Source: an uncultured Pseudomonadota bacterium (GTDB lineage: Bacteria > Pseudomonadota > Gammaproteobacteria > Burkholderiales > SG8-39). From it: 41,910 nt of DNA. Both the position numbers and the translations under genes were made by a program. Under the pieces are notes generated by a model. The model was not told the origin of the DNA. It did not search any database and saw only the letters and a program-made list of their open reading frames with translations. This document shows positions 15,299-23,867 of this stretch, one piece after another (position 1 is the first letter of the stretch; each line of letters begins with the position of its first letter). The DNA is taken from NCBI GenBank assembly GCA_903909415.1, contig CAIVVS010000240.1:1-41910 (forward strand). Reading direction: 5' to 3'.

Positions 15299-16174
15299 AT
15301 GCCCTTCGCCACCGTCAACGGTATCCGCATCCACTACCTGGTTCAGGGCAGCGGTCCGCACCTGCTGATGTTCGCACCCGGGGGCTTCCGATCGCTGATC
15401 TCGCGCTGGACCGCCGAGGGCGGCAAGGGCGTGTTCCAGCAAATGGACGCGCTCAACGCGCTGTCGCGCCACTTCACCGTCATCGCCTACGACCGGCGCG
15501 AATGCGGCCTGTCGGGCGGGCGCATCGAGCCGCTGTCCTGGGACCTGTACGCCGACGAGGCCCGCGGCGTGCTTGAGGCCGCCGGCGCGAAGCAGGCCTG
15601 GGTGCTGGGCGGGTGCATGGGCGCGTCGCTCGCGATGCGCCTGGCGCTGCGCCACCGCGAGGTGTGCCGCGGGCTGCTGCTGCACTGGCCGGTGGGCGGC
15701 TACCGCTGGCTTCGCAACATGCGGGCCATGTTCCAGGTGCACATCGACTTCGTGCAGCGACATGGCATGGAGGCACTCCTGTCGCGCACGCCCAAGAGCG
15801 ACAATTTCTTCCTCGACCCGGAGATGGGCCCGTGGGGTTCGCCCGCGCTGGTCTATCCGGAGTTCGCGCGCGAGCTCGCCGCGCAGGATGTCGACGGGTA
15901 CGTCGCCATCCTGCGCCGCAGCTGCGACCAGCTGTTCGCCGACACCATGCCCTCGGGCATGAGCGGCGAGGAGATGATGGGCCTGTCGATTCCCTCGCTG
16001 GTCATGTCGGGGCGCGACGAGTCGCATCCCGCCTCGGCCGGCTGGACCGTGGCCGAACTCGTCCCGGGCGCGGAACGCTGGGACGTGCTGCCGCCGGAGC
16101 AGACCGGCCAGAACACGCTGGGGCGCATGCTCGCCTTCGTGGAGTCGGTCGAGGGAAACCGGTTCCTGAACTAG
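15299..16174 (+). CDS. Alpha/beta hydrolase-fold protein with Cys at the nucleophile position
   Basis: This 291-residue single-domain protein starts at ATG 15299 (MPFATVNGIRIHY, the usual family start); the frame opens slightly earlier. An oxyanion-type APGGF is at 26-30 and a DRRECGLS motif at 65-72. The nucleophile elbow reads GGCMGA with Cys106 in place of the usual Ser. Asp240 (SGRDESHP) fits the acid position. The usual catalytic His near residue 270 is absent: the loop reads PPEQTGQNTLGRM. A Cys nucleophile is known in dienelactone hydrolase, but the overall sequence here is of the esterase/haloperoxidase type. It could be a ring-cleavage-product hydrolase or a non-hydrolytic relative. 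It is separated by a short gap from convergent hmgA. Confidence 0.82.
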   Translation: MPFATVNGIRIHYLVQGSGPHLLMFAPGGFRSLISRWTAEGGKGVFQQMDALNALSRHFTVIAYDRRECGLSGGRIEPLSWDLYADEARGVLEAAGAKQAWVLGGCMGASLAMRLALRHREVCRGLLLHWPVGGYRWLRNMRAMFQVHIDFVQRHGMEALLSRTPKSDNFFLDPEMGPWGSPALVYPEFARELAAQDVDGYVAILRRSCDQLFADTMPSGMSGEEMMGLSIPSLVMSGRDESHPASAGWTVAELVPGAERWDVLPPEQTGQNTLGRMLAFVESVEGNRFLN

Positions 16175-16185
16175 GTCAGGCGCGC

Positions 16186-17475
16186 TCAGCGCCCGAAGTG
16201 CTTCTCGATTCCCTGCCAGACCCGCCAGTAATCCTGCTGCAGCAGGCCGCCCAGCGCGAACGGCGTGGGCCGCAGCACGTAGCGCGTCTCGAACATGAAG
16301 GCCAGGGTGTCGGTGAGCTTCACCGGGGCCAGCGCCGCATTCGCGTGTTTCTCGTAGGTGTCGCGGTCCGAGCCATGCGGCGCGAAGGCGTTGTGCAGCG
16401 TCGCGCCGCCGGGCAGGAAGCCCTCGGTGCGCGTGTCGTACTTGCCGTGCACCAGGCCCATGAACTCGCTCATCACGTTGCGGTGGTACCACGGCGGGCG
16501 GTAGGTGCCCTCGGCCACCATCCAGCGCGGCGGGAAGATCACGAAGTCCAGGTTGGCCACGCCGGGCGTGTCGCTGGGCGCGGTGAGCACGGTGAACAGC
16601 GATGGATCGGGATGGTCGAAGCTGACCGTGCCCAGGGTGTTGAAGCGGGTGAGGTCGTACTTGTAGGGCGCGTAGTTGCCGTGCCAGGCGACCACGTCCA
16701 GCGGCGAGTGGCCGGTGCGCGCCGACCACAGCCGGCCCTGGAAGCGGTTGAGCAGTTCGAACTCGCCTTCCACGTCCTCCCAGGCCGCCACCGGCGTGAG
16801 GAAGTCGCGCGGGTTGGCCAGGCCCGCCGAGCCGATCGGCCCCAGTTCCGGCAGGCGCATCACCGCGCCGAAGTTCTCGCACAGGAAGCCGCGCGCGCCA
16901 TTGGCAGCATCCGCGCCCAGTTCGACCCGCACCCGCACCGCGCGCGGGATCACCGCGATCTCGTGCGGCGCGACGTCGATGCGGCCGAACTCGGTGTGCA
17001 GCACCAGGCTGCCCAGCTGTGGCACCAGCAGCATCTCGGCGTCGGAGTTGGACAGGTAACGCCCGGACATGGAACGGTTCGCGACGTACACATGCGCCGC
17101 GATGCCGGTGCCGGCGAGCGGGTCACCTGCGCCGCACAAGGTGGTGATGCCCTGCACGAAGTCGGTGGGCTCGGCGGGAATGGGCAACGGGTTCCAGCGC
17201 AGCTGGTTGGGCGAGGGCGGCGCGGCGTTGAACGGCGCGCCCACCCATTGGCGCGCATCGACTTCGCCGAACGGCTGGTTGCCCACCGAGGGACGGATGC
17301 GGTACATCCAGGCGTGGCGGTTGCCGGCGCGCGGCGTGGTGAAGGAGGTGCCGGACAGCACCTCGGTGTACAGGCCCAGCGGCGCGCGCTGCGGCGAATT
17401 CCGGCCGACCGGCAGCGCGCCGGGCAGGGCCTCGGTGGCGAACTCGTTGCCGAAGCCGCTCATGTAGCCGTCCAT
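16186..17475 (-). CDS. hmgA: Homogentisate 1,2-dioxygenase
   Basis: This 429-residue enzyme starts at ATG 17475 ([12 protein letters not shown]), with GGAGGAGGTGG upstream. The opening [18 protein letters not shown], the [14 protein letters not shown] segment and the iron-site region [21 protein letters not shown] with ALPHGSD-like downstream sequence are diagnostic of HmgA. It cleaves homogentisate to maleylacetoacetate in tyrosine, phenylalanine and 3-hydroxyphenylacetate catabolism. The usual downstream partners, fumarylacetoacetase (hmgB) and maleylacetoacetate isomerase (hmgC), are not adjacent. Upstream and divergent are an adducin-like gene and an FAD aromatic hydroxylase, which could supply homogentisate or act in a related route. 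The length is normal and the gene looks intact. Confidence 0.96.
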   Translation of the reverse strand: MDGYMSGFGNEFATEALPGALPVGRNSPQRAPLGLYTEVLSGTSFTTPRAGNRHAWMYRIRPSVGNQPFGEVDARQWVGAPFNAAPPSPNQLRWNPLPIPAEPTDFVQGITTLCGAGDPLAGTGIAAHVYVANRSMSGRYLSNSDAEMLLVPQLGSLVLHTEFGRIDVAPHEIAVIPRAVRVRVELGADAANGARGFLCENFGAVMRLPELGPIGSAGLANPRDFLTPVAAWEDVEGEFELLNRFQGRLWSARTGHSPLDVVAWHGNYAPYKYDLTRFNTLGTVSFDHPDPSLFTVLTAPSDTPGVANLDFVIFPPRWMVAEGTYRPPWYHRNVMSEFMGLVHGKYDTRTEGFLPGGATLHNAFAPHGSDRDTYEKHANAALAPVKLTDTLAFMFETRYVLRPTPFALGGLLQQDYWRVWQGIEKHFGR

Positions 17476-17581
17476 GCCACCTCCTCCATGCCTGTGCCTG
17501 CGCTTCGCACGCCGCACACCATGGGCCGCGACGCGTTTTGCAGCATGTTACCGTAGCCATCCCTTGATCCCGGCCGGCGCC

Positions 17582-18391
17582 ATGCCGGTCCGCACAGCCA
17601 TGACCATGCGCCCGACCTCGCCCACCGCAAGCCACCCGGCCCCCGGCTCCGCCACCGCCGACATGGGCCAGGCCGAATGGGATGCGCGCGTGCAGCTTGC
17701 CGCCTGCTACCGCATCTTCGACCTGCTCGGCTGGACCGAGCTGATCTACAACCACATCACGCTGCGCCTGGCCGACGGCTCGGGCTTCCTGATCAATCCC
17801 TTCGGCCTGCACTACAGCGAGGTGCGCGCGTCCAACCTGGTCAAGGTCGACGTCGCCGGACGCATCCTCGGCCACTCGGACTACCCGGTGAATCCCGCCG
17901 GCTTCACCATCCACAGCGCGGTGCACGCGGGCATCGCGAACGCGCACTGCGTGATGCACACCCACACCACCGCCGGATCGGCCGTGTCCTGCGCGCAGGG
18001 CGGGCTGTCGATGACCAACTTCTACGCGGCAAACCTGTGGGGCCAGGTCGCCTACCACGACTTCGAAGGCATCACGGTCAACGCGGACGAAGGCCCGCGG
18101 CTGGTGCGCGACTTCGGCGACAGGAAGCTGATGATCCTGCGCAACCACGGCCTGCTGGCGCACGGCGAGACGGTGGCCGAGGCCTTCGTGCGCTTGTGGA
18201 CCCTGAACCGCGCCTGCGAGATCCAGCTCGCCAGTTCAGGCCTGGGCCCGCTGATCGCGATCCCGCAGGCAGTGGGCGAGCAGGCCAGCCGCGCCGCGCT
18301 GCAGTTCGACCCGAAGTTCGGCGCCGGGCGCGACGTGTTCGATGCCTACATGCGGCTGGTGGACGCGCGCGACCCGTCCTACCGCAGCTGA
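17582..18391 (+). CDS. Class II aldolase/adducin-family protein
   Basis: This 269-residue protein starts at ATG 17582, with ATGs at 17600 and 17606 as alternatives; no start has a strong ribosome-binding site. The class II aldolase/adducin fold is shown by the zinc-type histidines His126 and His128 (MHTHTT) and His189 (RNHGLLAHG). The catalytic Glu of fuculose- and rhamnulose-phosphate aldolases (E-x3-H) is replaced: the segment reads NPAGFTIH, with Gly107 at the Glu position. It is therefore more likely a decarboxylase or adducin-like enzyme than a sugar-phosphate aldolase. It precedes the FAD hydroxylase gene by 23 bases on the same strand and is divergent from hmgA, suggesting a shared catabolic role. 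The reaction is unknown. Confidence 0.85.
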   Translation: MPVRTAMTMRPTSPTASHPAPGSATADMGQAEWDARVQLAACYRIFDLLGWTELIYNHITLRLADGSGFLINPFGLHYSEVRASNLVKVDVAGRILGHSDYPVNPAGFTIHSAVHAGIANAHCVMHTHTTAGSAVSCAQGGLSMTNFYAANLWGQVAYHDFEGITVNADEGPRLVRDFGDRKLMILRNHGLLAHGETVAEAFVRLWTLNRACEIQLASSGLGPLIAIPQAVGEQASRAALQFDPKFGAGRDVFDAYMRLVDARDPSYRS

Positions 18392-18414
18392 ACCGCACCC
18401 ACGCGACCCGCACC

Positions 18415-20127
18415 ATGGGCGACTACTACCGCTACTTCGAGCCGCCACGCTTCGAGGCCGCGCTGCCTGAGCTGGTGCAGGCCGGCGGCAAGCGCTACGA
18501 ACGCAAGCGCCACACCGTGGCCATCGTCGGCGGTGGCCCGGTGGGCATGGCAATGGCGCTGGGCCTGGCGCGCCACGGCGTGCAGTCGGTGGTGCTGGAA
18601 GCCGACGACACGGTGTGCATGGACAGCCGCGCGGCCTGCATCTCGCGCCGCAGCCTGGAGATCTTCGACCAGATCGGCGTGTCCGGCCCGGTGCTGGACA
18701 CCGCGCTGCCGTGGACCTCGGGCACCAGCTACTGGCGCGACCAGCCGGTGTTCCGGCTGGAGATGCCCATGGACGCGAACCAGAAGCACCCGCCCATGGT
18801 GAACCTGGAGCAGTGCTATACGGAGACCTGCCTGGCCGAGGCCATCGCCGCCAGCCCCCATGCCGGACTGCGCTGGCAGACCCGGCTCGCGCGCATCGAC
18901 GCACGCGAGGACGGCGCGACGCTGGCGGTGGACACGCCCCAAGGCGGCTACGAACTGGAGGCCGACTGGGTGGTGGCCTGCGACGGCGCGCGTTCGGTGG
19001 TGCGCCAGGCGCTGGGCCTGCGGCTGGAGGGCAACCAGTACGAGGGCACCTACATCATCGTGGACGTGCACCTGCGGTCCACCTACCCGACGGAGCGGCG
19101 CGCCTGGTTCGACCCGCCGACCAACCCGGGCATGACCATCCTGATGCACAAGCAGCCCGGCGACATCTGGCGCATCGACTACCAGCTGGGCGACGACGAG
19201 GACCCGGTCGAGGCGGTGAAACCGGAGAACGTGCTGCCGCGCGTGAAGGCGCACCTGCAGTGGATAGGCGAGCGCGACGACTGGCAACCGGTGTGGATCT
19301 CCACCTACCGCGCCAACTGCCTGACGCTGCCGCGCTACGACCATGGCCGGGTGCTGTTCGCCGGCGACGCCGCCCACCTGGTGCCGATCTTCGGCGTGCG
19401 CGGCATGAACTCCGGGCTGGACGACACCCACAACCTGGCGTGGAAGCTCGCCTGGGTGGCGCAGGGCCTGGCGCCGCGCCGGCTGCTCGAGTCCTACTCG
19501 CAGGAACGGGTGTTCGCCGCGCGCGAGAACATCCGCCATGCCTCCAAGTCCACCGAGTTCATGGCCCCGCCCTCGCCCGGCTTCCAACTGATGCGCGAGG
19601 CGGTGCTGTCGCTCGCGGTCACGCATCCGCGCCTGGCGACGCTGGCCAACCCGCGCCAGTCCAGCGCCATCCACTATGCGGACTCGCCGCTCAACACCCC
19701 GGACCGCGATGCCTTCAGCGCCGGCCCCGCGCCGGGCGCGCCCTTGCCCGAGGTGCCGATGTTGATCCGGCGCCAGGGCGGCTCGCAGCCCGGCTTCCTC
19801 ACCGACCTGCTCGCCAACCGCTTCGTCGCGCTCTACTTCGGCCGGCGCGTGCCGCCGGCACTGGTACGCGAGTTTGGCCGGCTGGCCAACGGCGACCTGC
19901 AGATCGCGCTGCGGCGCATCGCCCCGCAGGGCGCCGAGGACGATGGCGACGGACTGGATGAGAGCGGCCGCGCGTGGCCGCTCTACGGCGCAGAGGAAGG
20001 CACGCTCTACCTGGTGCGGCCCGACGGCCACACCTGCGCGCGCTGGAAGCAGGCCGCGCCCGGCGAACTCGGCGCGGCGCTGTCACGCGCCTGCGCCATC
20101 GAACCCCAGAAGGAGGCCACGACATGA
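18415..20127 (+). CDS. FAD-dependent aromatic hydroxylase, MhpA-like
   Basis: This 570-residue flavoprotein monooxygenase starts at ATG 18415 (MGDYYRYFEPP). The dinucleotide-binding motif VAIVGGGPVG is at 35-44, the ACDGARSVVR motif (DG type) lies mid-sequence, and the second FAD motif VLFAGDAAHLVPIFGVRGMNSGLDD is near residue 320. The C-terminal thioredoxin-like domain of the phenol-hydroxylase/MhpA family is present (LYLVRPDGHTCARWK). Such enzymes use NAD(P)H to hydroxylate phenolic rings. Being next to hmgA, it might form homogentisate or another quinol from a phenolic acid, but this is only contextual. Its stop overlaps the start of a DUF2783 small gene by 4 bases, a pairing that argues for a functional link. 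Confidence 0.9.
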   Translation: MGDYYRYFEPPRFEAALPELVQAGGKRYERKRHTVAIVGGGPVGMAMALGLARHGVQSVVLEADDTVCMDSRAACISRRSLEIFDQIGVSGPVLDTALPWTSGTSYWRDQPVFRLEMPMDANQKHPPMVNLEQCYTETCLAEAIAASPHAGLRWQTRLARIDAREDGATLAVDTPQGGYELEADWVVACDGARSVVRQALGLRLEGNQYEGTYIIVDVHLRSTYPTERRAWFDPPTNPGMTILMHKQPGDIWRIDYQLGDDEDPVEAVKPENVLPRVKAHLQWIGERDDWQPVWISTYRANCLTLPRYDHGRVLFAGDAAHLVPIFGVRGMNSGLDDTHNLAWKLAWVAQGLAPRRLLESYSQERVFAARENIRHASKSTEFMAPPSPGFQLMREAVLSLAVTHPRLATLANPRQSSAIHYADSPLNTPDRDAFSAGPAPGAPLPEVPMLIRRQGGSQPGFLTDLLANRFVALYFGRRVPPALVREFGRLANGDLQIALRRIAPQGAEDDGDGLDESGRAWPLYGAEEGTLYLVRPDGHTCARWKQAAPGELGAALSRACAIEPQKEATT

Positions 20128-20318
20128 CCGACCAGCAACTCGACGAGGTATACACCGAAGCCTGCCAGGCGATCAGCGCGGTCGGCGACGAGCAGGCCTC
20201 GTTGTTCCTCGGGCGGCTGTCGCTGCTGCTGATGCTGAAGCTGGACGATCCGGCCGCGATCCGCGAGGCGATCGCCCAGGCCAAGCAGGGCATCGGCAAG
20301 GCCGTCGCCGCTGCCTGA
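20124..20318 (+). CDS. DUF2783-like small protein
   Basis: This 64-residue acidic, helical protein starts at ATG 20124, four bases inside the end of the FAD hydroxylase gene (ATGA) and preceded by AGGAGG at about 20111. The sequence (LDEVYTEACQAISAVGD, LFLGRLSLLLMLKLDDP) resembles the DUF2783 family, small proteins commonly encoded beside FAD aromatic hydroxylases. The function is not established; an accessory subunit or stabiliser of the hydroxylase is a reasonable inference from the coupled arrangement. Confidence 0.75.
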   Translation: MTDQQLDEVYTEACQAISAVGDEQASLFLGRLSLLLMLKLDDPAAIREAIAQAKQGIGKAVAAA

Positions 20319-20363
20319 TGCGGCGCGCGACGCGCAGCGGACCGTGCTGAACGCCCTCGTGCG

Positions 20364-21227
20364 ATGAGGCCGCGCCGCGTCCTCGCGCGCATCACCACCG
20401 GCCTGGCCGCGCTGGCGCTGTTCGCCGCCTGCATCCCCTACTCGGCCGTCGCGCGGGCGCAGGTCATCCTTCTGGAGCGTCCCGGCGGCGTGTCGCTGGA
20501 CTATGGACGCGAGCAGCACATGGGCGCGGAGGTGCTGGCCTCGCTGCTGGTCGGCGAACCGCTGTGGCTGACCGCCGAGGTGCCCGCGGCGAGCGCCCAG
20601 CCGGTGAAGCGACGCTTCCTCGGACTGGTCGCCGAGCCGCCCGCTTCCGCCCGGGCCGATGCGACGGCCTTCCTGCTGCTGCATGGCATCGGCACGAACC
20701 CGGACCATGGCGTGGTCGGCGTGCTGCGCCAGCGACTGGCCGAAGCCGGCAACGCGACGCTGTCCATCCAGCTGCCGGTGCTGGACTGGGCCGCGACCTC
20801 GGACGAGTACTACCCGATCGCCTACCCGGAAGCCAAGGCGCGAATCGGCGTCGCATGGCACTGGTTGCAGCAGCGCGGCTACCGGCGGCTGGTGCTGCTG
20901 TCCTACGGCCTGGGTTCGCGCATGGCGAACTACTGGCTCACCGAGCCGCTGCCTGGCGCAACCGCTCAGGCGCCCGCGGCCTGGATCACCGTCAGCCACT
21001 GGGGCCAGTACTGGAACGCCGAGCGGCTGCGCCTGCCGATGCTGGATGTGGTGGCGCAGATCGACGTGATGCAGTCGCTGGCCGGCGCGCCCTCGCGCGG
21101 CGCCCTGCTCGCGGGCAGGCCGGGCTCGCGCCAGGCCACGCTGGCCAATGCGGATGCCGAGTACAACGGGCAGGAGGCCTGGCTGCTGGCGCTGATCCGC
21201 GCCTTCGTCGATGGGCTCGCACGCTGA
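20364..21227 (+). CDS. DUF3530-like alpha/beta-hydrolase-fold exported protein
   Basis: This 287-residue protein has an N-terminal hydrophobic signal (residues 8-32) with a possible imperfect lipobox at LFAAC. The body resembles the DUF3530 family: LLLHGIGTNPDHGVVGVLRQRL, SIQLPVLDWAA and LLSYGLGSRMANYWL. The last segment is where an alpha/beta hydrolase would carry its nucleophile elbow, but the residue at the Ser position is Gly. A normal Ser-hydrolase mechanism is therefore unlikely. It is probably periplasmic or membrane-attached. It follows the DUF2783 gene by 45 bases on the same strand; a functional link is possible but unproven. Confidence 0.7.
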   Translation: MRPRRVLARITTGLAALALFAACIPYSAVARAQVILLERPGGVSLDYGREQHMGAEVLASLLVGEPLWLTAEVPAASAQPVKRRFLGLVAEPPASARADATAFLLLHGIGTNPDHGVVGVLRQRLAEAGNATLSIQLPVLDWAATSDEYYPIAYPEAKARIGVAWHWLQQRGYRRLVLLSYGLGSRMANYWLTEPLPGATAQAPAAWITVSHWGQYWNAERLRLPMLDVVAQIDVMQSLAGAPSRGALLAGRPGSRQATLANADAEYNGQEAWLLALIRAFVDGLAR

Positions 21228-21347
21228 GGGCAAGCCCCATGGCCGGGCACGCATGCCCGGCATGCGGGGCTTTCATTTCCGGTGCTCCCCGCCGTTGCGC
21301 AGAATGGCGCACGCCATGACCCAAGCCATGCATCCTCACGCCAAACC

Positions 21348-22556
21348 ATGAGCGGCCCGCTCGCCGGCGTGCGCGTGCTCGACCTCACTTCGGTGGTGAT
21401 GGGCCCCTACGCCACCATGATGCTGGGCGACCTCGGCGCGGACATCATCAAGATTGAGACGCCCGAAGGCGACACCACGCGCCTGGCCGGGCCGGCGAAG
21501 CACCCGGGCATGGGCGCGGTGTTCCTCACGCTGGGGCGCAACAAGCGCTCGCTGGTGCTGGACCTGAAGCAGCCCGCCGCGATGGACGCGCTGCGCCGCC
21601 TGTGCCGCGACGCGGACGTGCTGGTGCACAGCATGCGGCCGGACGCGGCGCGGCGACTCGGCATCGACTACGCCGCGCTGCATCCGCTGAACCCGCGCCT
21701 GATCCATTGCGCCGCCTACGGATTCCGCGAGGGCGGCCCGTATTCGGGACGGCCCGCCTACGACGACATGATCCAGGGCGCCTCGGGCGTGGCCGCCGCC
21801 ATGTCCGCCCTCACCGGCGAACCGGCCTATGCGCCGATGATCTTCGCCGACAAGACGGTGGGCGTGTTCCTGTCGATGGCGGTGTCCAGCGCGCTGTACG
21901 CGCGCGAGCGCAGCGGCGTGGGACAGGAAGTGCACGTGCCCATGTTCGAGACCATGGTGGCATTCAACCTGGTCGAGCACCTCTATGGCGCGACCTTCGA
22001 GCCACCGATGTCGCCGCCGGGCTACGCGCGGGTGATGAGCCGCGAGCGCAAGCCGTTCCGCACGCAGGACGGCTACCTGTGCGCCCTGCCCTACACCGAC
22101 CGCCAGTTCGAGAAGTTCTTCGCGCTGGCCGGGCGCCCGGAACTCGCGCGCGACCCGCGCTTCAAGGACATCCCGGCGCGGCTGGCGAACGTGGACGCGC
22201 TGTACGCCACTGTCGGCGAGCTGATGGCCCGGAAGACCAGCGCCGAATGGCAGGTGCTGATGGATGCGGCGGCCATTCCCTGCATGCCGGTGGCCACGCT
22301 CGCCGGCCTGATGGACGACCCGCAACTGGCGGCCACCGGCTTCTTCCAGCATAAGCAGCACCCGACCGAGGGCGCGATCCGCCACTACGGCATCCCGCTG
22401 GAATTCGTGGACACGCCCGGCAGCCTGCGCCGCCCCGCGCCGCGCCTGGGCGAGCACAGCGTCGAACTGCTGCGCGAGGCGGGGCTGGACGAGGCGGCGA
22501 TAGCCGCGATGCTCGCGAGCCGCGCCACCGTGGACCCATCCCGCGGCGGCACCTGA
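21348..22556 (+). CDS. Class III (CaiB/BaiF) CoA-transferase
   Basis: This 402-residue protein starts at ATG 21348 (MSGPLAGVRVLDLT, the standard family start). The segments LGDLGADIIKIE, NKRSLVLDLK and RPAYDDMIQGASG are diagnostic; the catalytic Asp is most likely Asp139, in the last of them. Family III enzymes move CoA between carboxylates, for example from succinyl-CoA to an aromatic or alicyclic acid. An acyl-CoA dehydrogenase gene follows 23 bases later, so the pair probably activates and desaturates the same acid. The length is normal and the gene appears intact. Confidence 0.93.
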   Translation: MSGPLAGVRVLDLTSVVMGPYATMMLGDLGADIIKIETPEGDTTRLAGPAKHPGMGAVFLTLGRNKRSLVLDLKQPAAMDALRRLCRDADVLVHSMRPDAARRLGIDYAALHPLNPRLIHCAAYGFREGGPYSGRPAYDDMIQGASGVAAAMSALTGEPAYAPMIFADKTVGVFLSMAVSSALYARERSGVGQEVHVPMFETMVAFNLVEHLYGATFEPPMSPPGYARVMSRERKPFRTQDGYLCALPYTDRQFEKFFALAGRPELARDPRFKDIPARLANVDALYATVGELMARKTSAEWQVLMDAAAIPCMPVATLAGLMDDPQLAATGFFQHKQHPTEGAIRHYGIPLEFVDTPGSLRRPAPRLGEHSVELLREAGLDEAAIAAMLASRATVDPSRGGT

Positions 22557-22579
22557 GCGCACGGCGTGGATCCCGCACC

Positions 22580-23749
22580 ATGCAACTCGACCTGACCAAC
22601 GCCGAACGCGCTTTCCGTGACGGGGTGCGCGGCTTCATCTCGGCAGAACTTCCCACCAGCCTGCGCGACAAGGTGCGCGAGGGCCGGCCGCTGGTGCGTG
22701 CCGACTACCAGCAATGGCAGCGCCTGCTCCATGCGCGCGGCTGGGGGGCGGGCGGCTGGCCGATGGAACATGGCGGCGCGGGATGGACACCGGTGCAGCG
22801 CTACCTGTTCGACGTCGAGACCGCGTTGGGCGATGCACCCTTCATCCCGCCCTTCGGCCTGTACCGCCTCGGCCCCGTGCTGTACACCCACGGCACAGCC
22901 GCGCAGCGCGAGCGCTTCCTGCCGCCCCTGCTGGACGGCAGGCACTGGTGGTGCCAGGGCTATTCGGAAGCCGGCGCCGGCTCGGACCTCGCCGCGCTGC
23001 GCACCCGCGCGCGGCTGCTGCCGGACGGCGGCTGGGAACTCGAGGGCGCAAAACTGTGGACCAGCAACGCGCATTGGTCGGACTGGATGTTCTGCCTCGC
23101 GCGCACCCGCGACGGCGGCAAGCCGCAACAGGGCATCTCCTTTTTCCTCGTGCCCATGGATGCGCCCGGACTCAGCGTGCGACCGGTGCCGACCTTCGAC
23201 GGCTTGCACCATGTGAACGAGGTACTGCTCGACCGGGTACGCGTGCCGGCCGACCACCTTGTCGGCGCCGAAGGCCTGGGCTGGACGCTGTCGCGCCTGC
23301 TGCTCGGATTCGAGCGGGTGCAGATCGCGGAAGTGCCGCAATCGCAGCGCCTGCTGGCACGGGTGCAGGCTCTCGCGCCGCGCATGCAAGGCACCGGAGG
23401 ACGTCGCTGGCGCGCACGACTTGCCGAAGTGGCCATCGCCCTGCGCGCGCATGAACTGACCACCTTGCGCCTGCTCACCGCCGCGGGCGATGACCCCGGG
23501 CCGATGGCCTCCATGCTCAAGGTGGTCGGCGCCGACATCCGGCAGGCGCTCACCACGCTGGCGATGGAAGCGATGGGCCCGGACGCCCTGCCCTACGAAC
23601 CCGGCTGGCTGAGACTGCCGGACCAGGCACCCGGAGCAAGCGCCCCCTCGATCGCCGCCCACTACCTCTACTCGCGCGCCTCCTCGATCTACGGCGGTTC
23701 CAACGAGATCCAGCGCAACATCCTCGCGCGGCAGGTGCTGGACCTGTAG
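22580..23749 (+). CDS. Acyl-CoA dehydrogenase
   Basis: This 389-residue flavoprotein shows the three-domain acyl-CoA dehydrogenase layout: a helical N-domain, a middle beta-domain with YSEAGAGSDLAALRTRA and WTSNAHWSDWMFCLART, and a C-domain ending IYGGSNEIQRNILARQVLDL. At the position where MCAD-type enzymes have the catalytic Glu (YEGT) this protein has Gly (YGGS). The base is therefore probably the alternative Glu in LLLGFERVQ, as in isovaleryl-CoA-type and some steroid-side-chain dehydrogenases. It follows a CoA-transferase gene by 23 bases. It would oxidise an acyl-CoA to the 2-enoyl-CoA; the chain is unknown. Confidence 0.93.
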   Translation: MQLDLTNAERAFRDGVRGFISAELPTSLRDKVREGRPLVRADYQQWQRLLHARGWGAGGWPMEHGGAGWTPVQRYLFDVETALGDAPFIPPFGLYRLGPVLYTHGTAAQRERFLPPLLDGRHWWCQGYSEAGAGSDLAALRTRARLLPDGGWELEGAKLWTSNAHWSDWMFCLARTRDGGKPQQGISFFLVPMDAPGLSVRPVPTFDGLHHVNEVLLDRVRVPADHLVGAEGLGWTLSRLLLGFERVQIAEVPQSQRLLARVQALAPRMQGTGGRRWRARLAEVAIALRAHELTTLRLLTAAGDDPGPMASMLKVVGADIRQALTTLAMEAMGPDALPYEPGWLRLPDQAPGASAPSIAAHYLYSRASSIYGGSNEIQRNILARQVLDL

Positions 23750-23867
23750 CCGCGACCGGGGTGCAAGGTGGCATGAGCACCCGCCATGCCATGGATCGCA
23801 GCGCTTCATGGGATTGCTGGAGGGCGCGGGACTACACTGCCGCTTTTCCCGCAATCGGAGACGCAAC

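Noticed and set aside
17677..18414. Upstream extension of the FAD hydroxylase frame
   Set aside because: It overlaps the adducin-like gene in another frame and has no family similarity; the family start MGDYYRYFEPP is at 18415.
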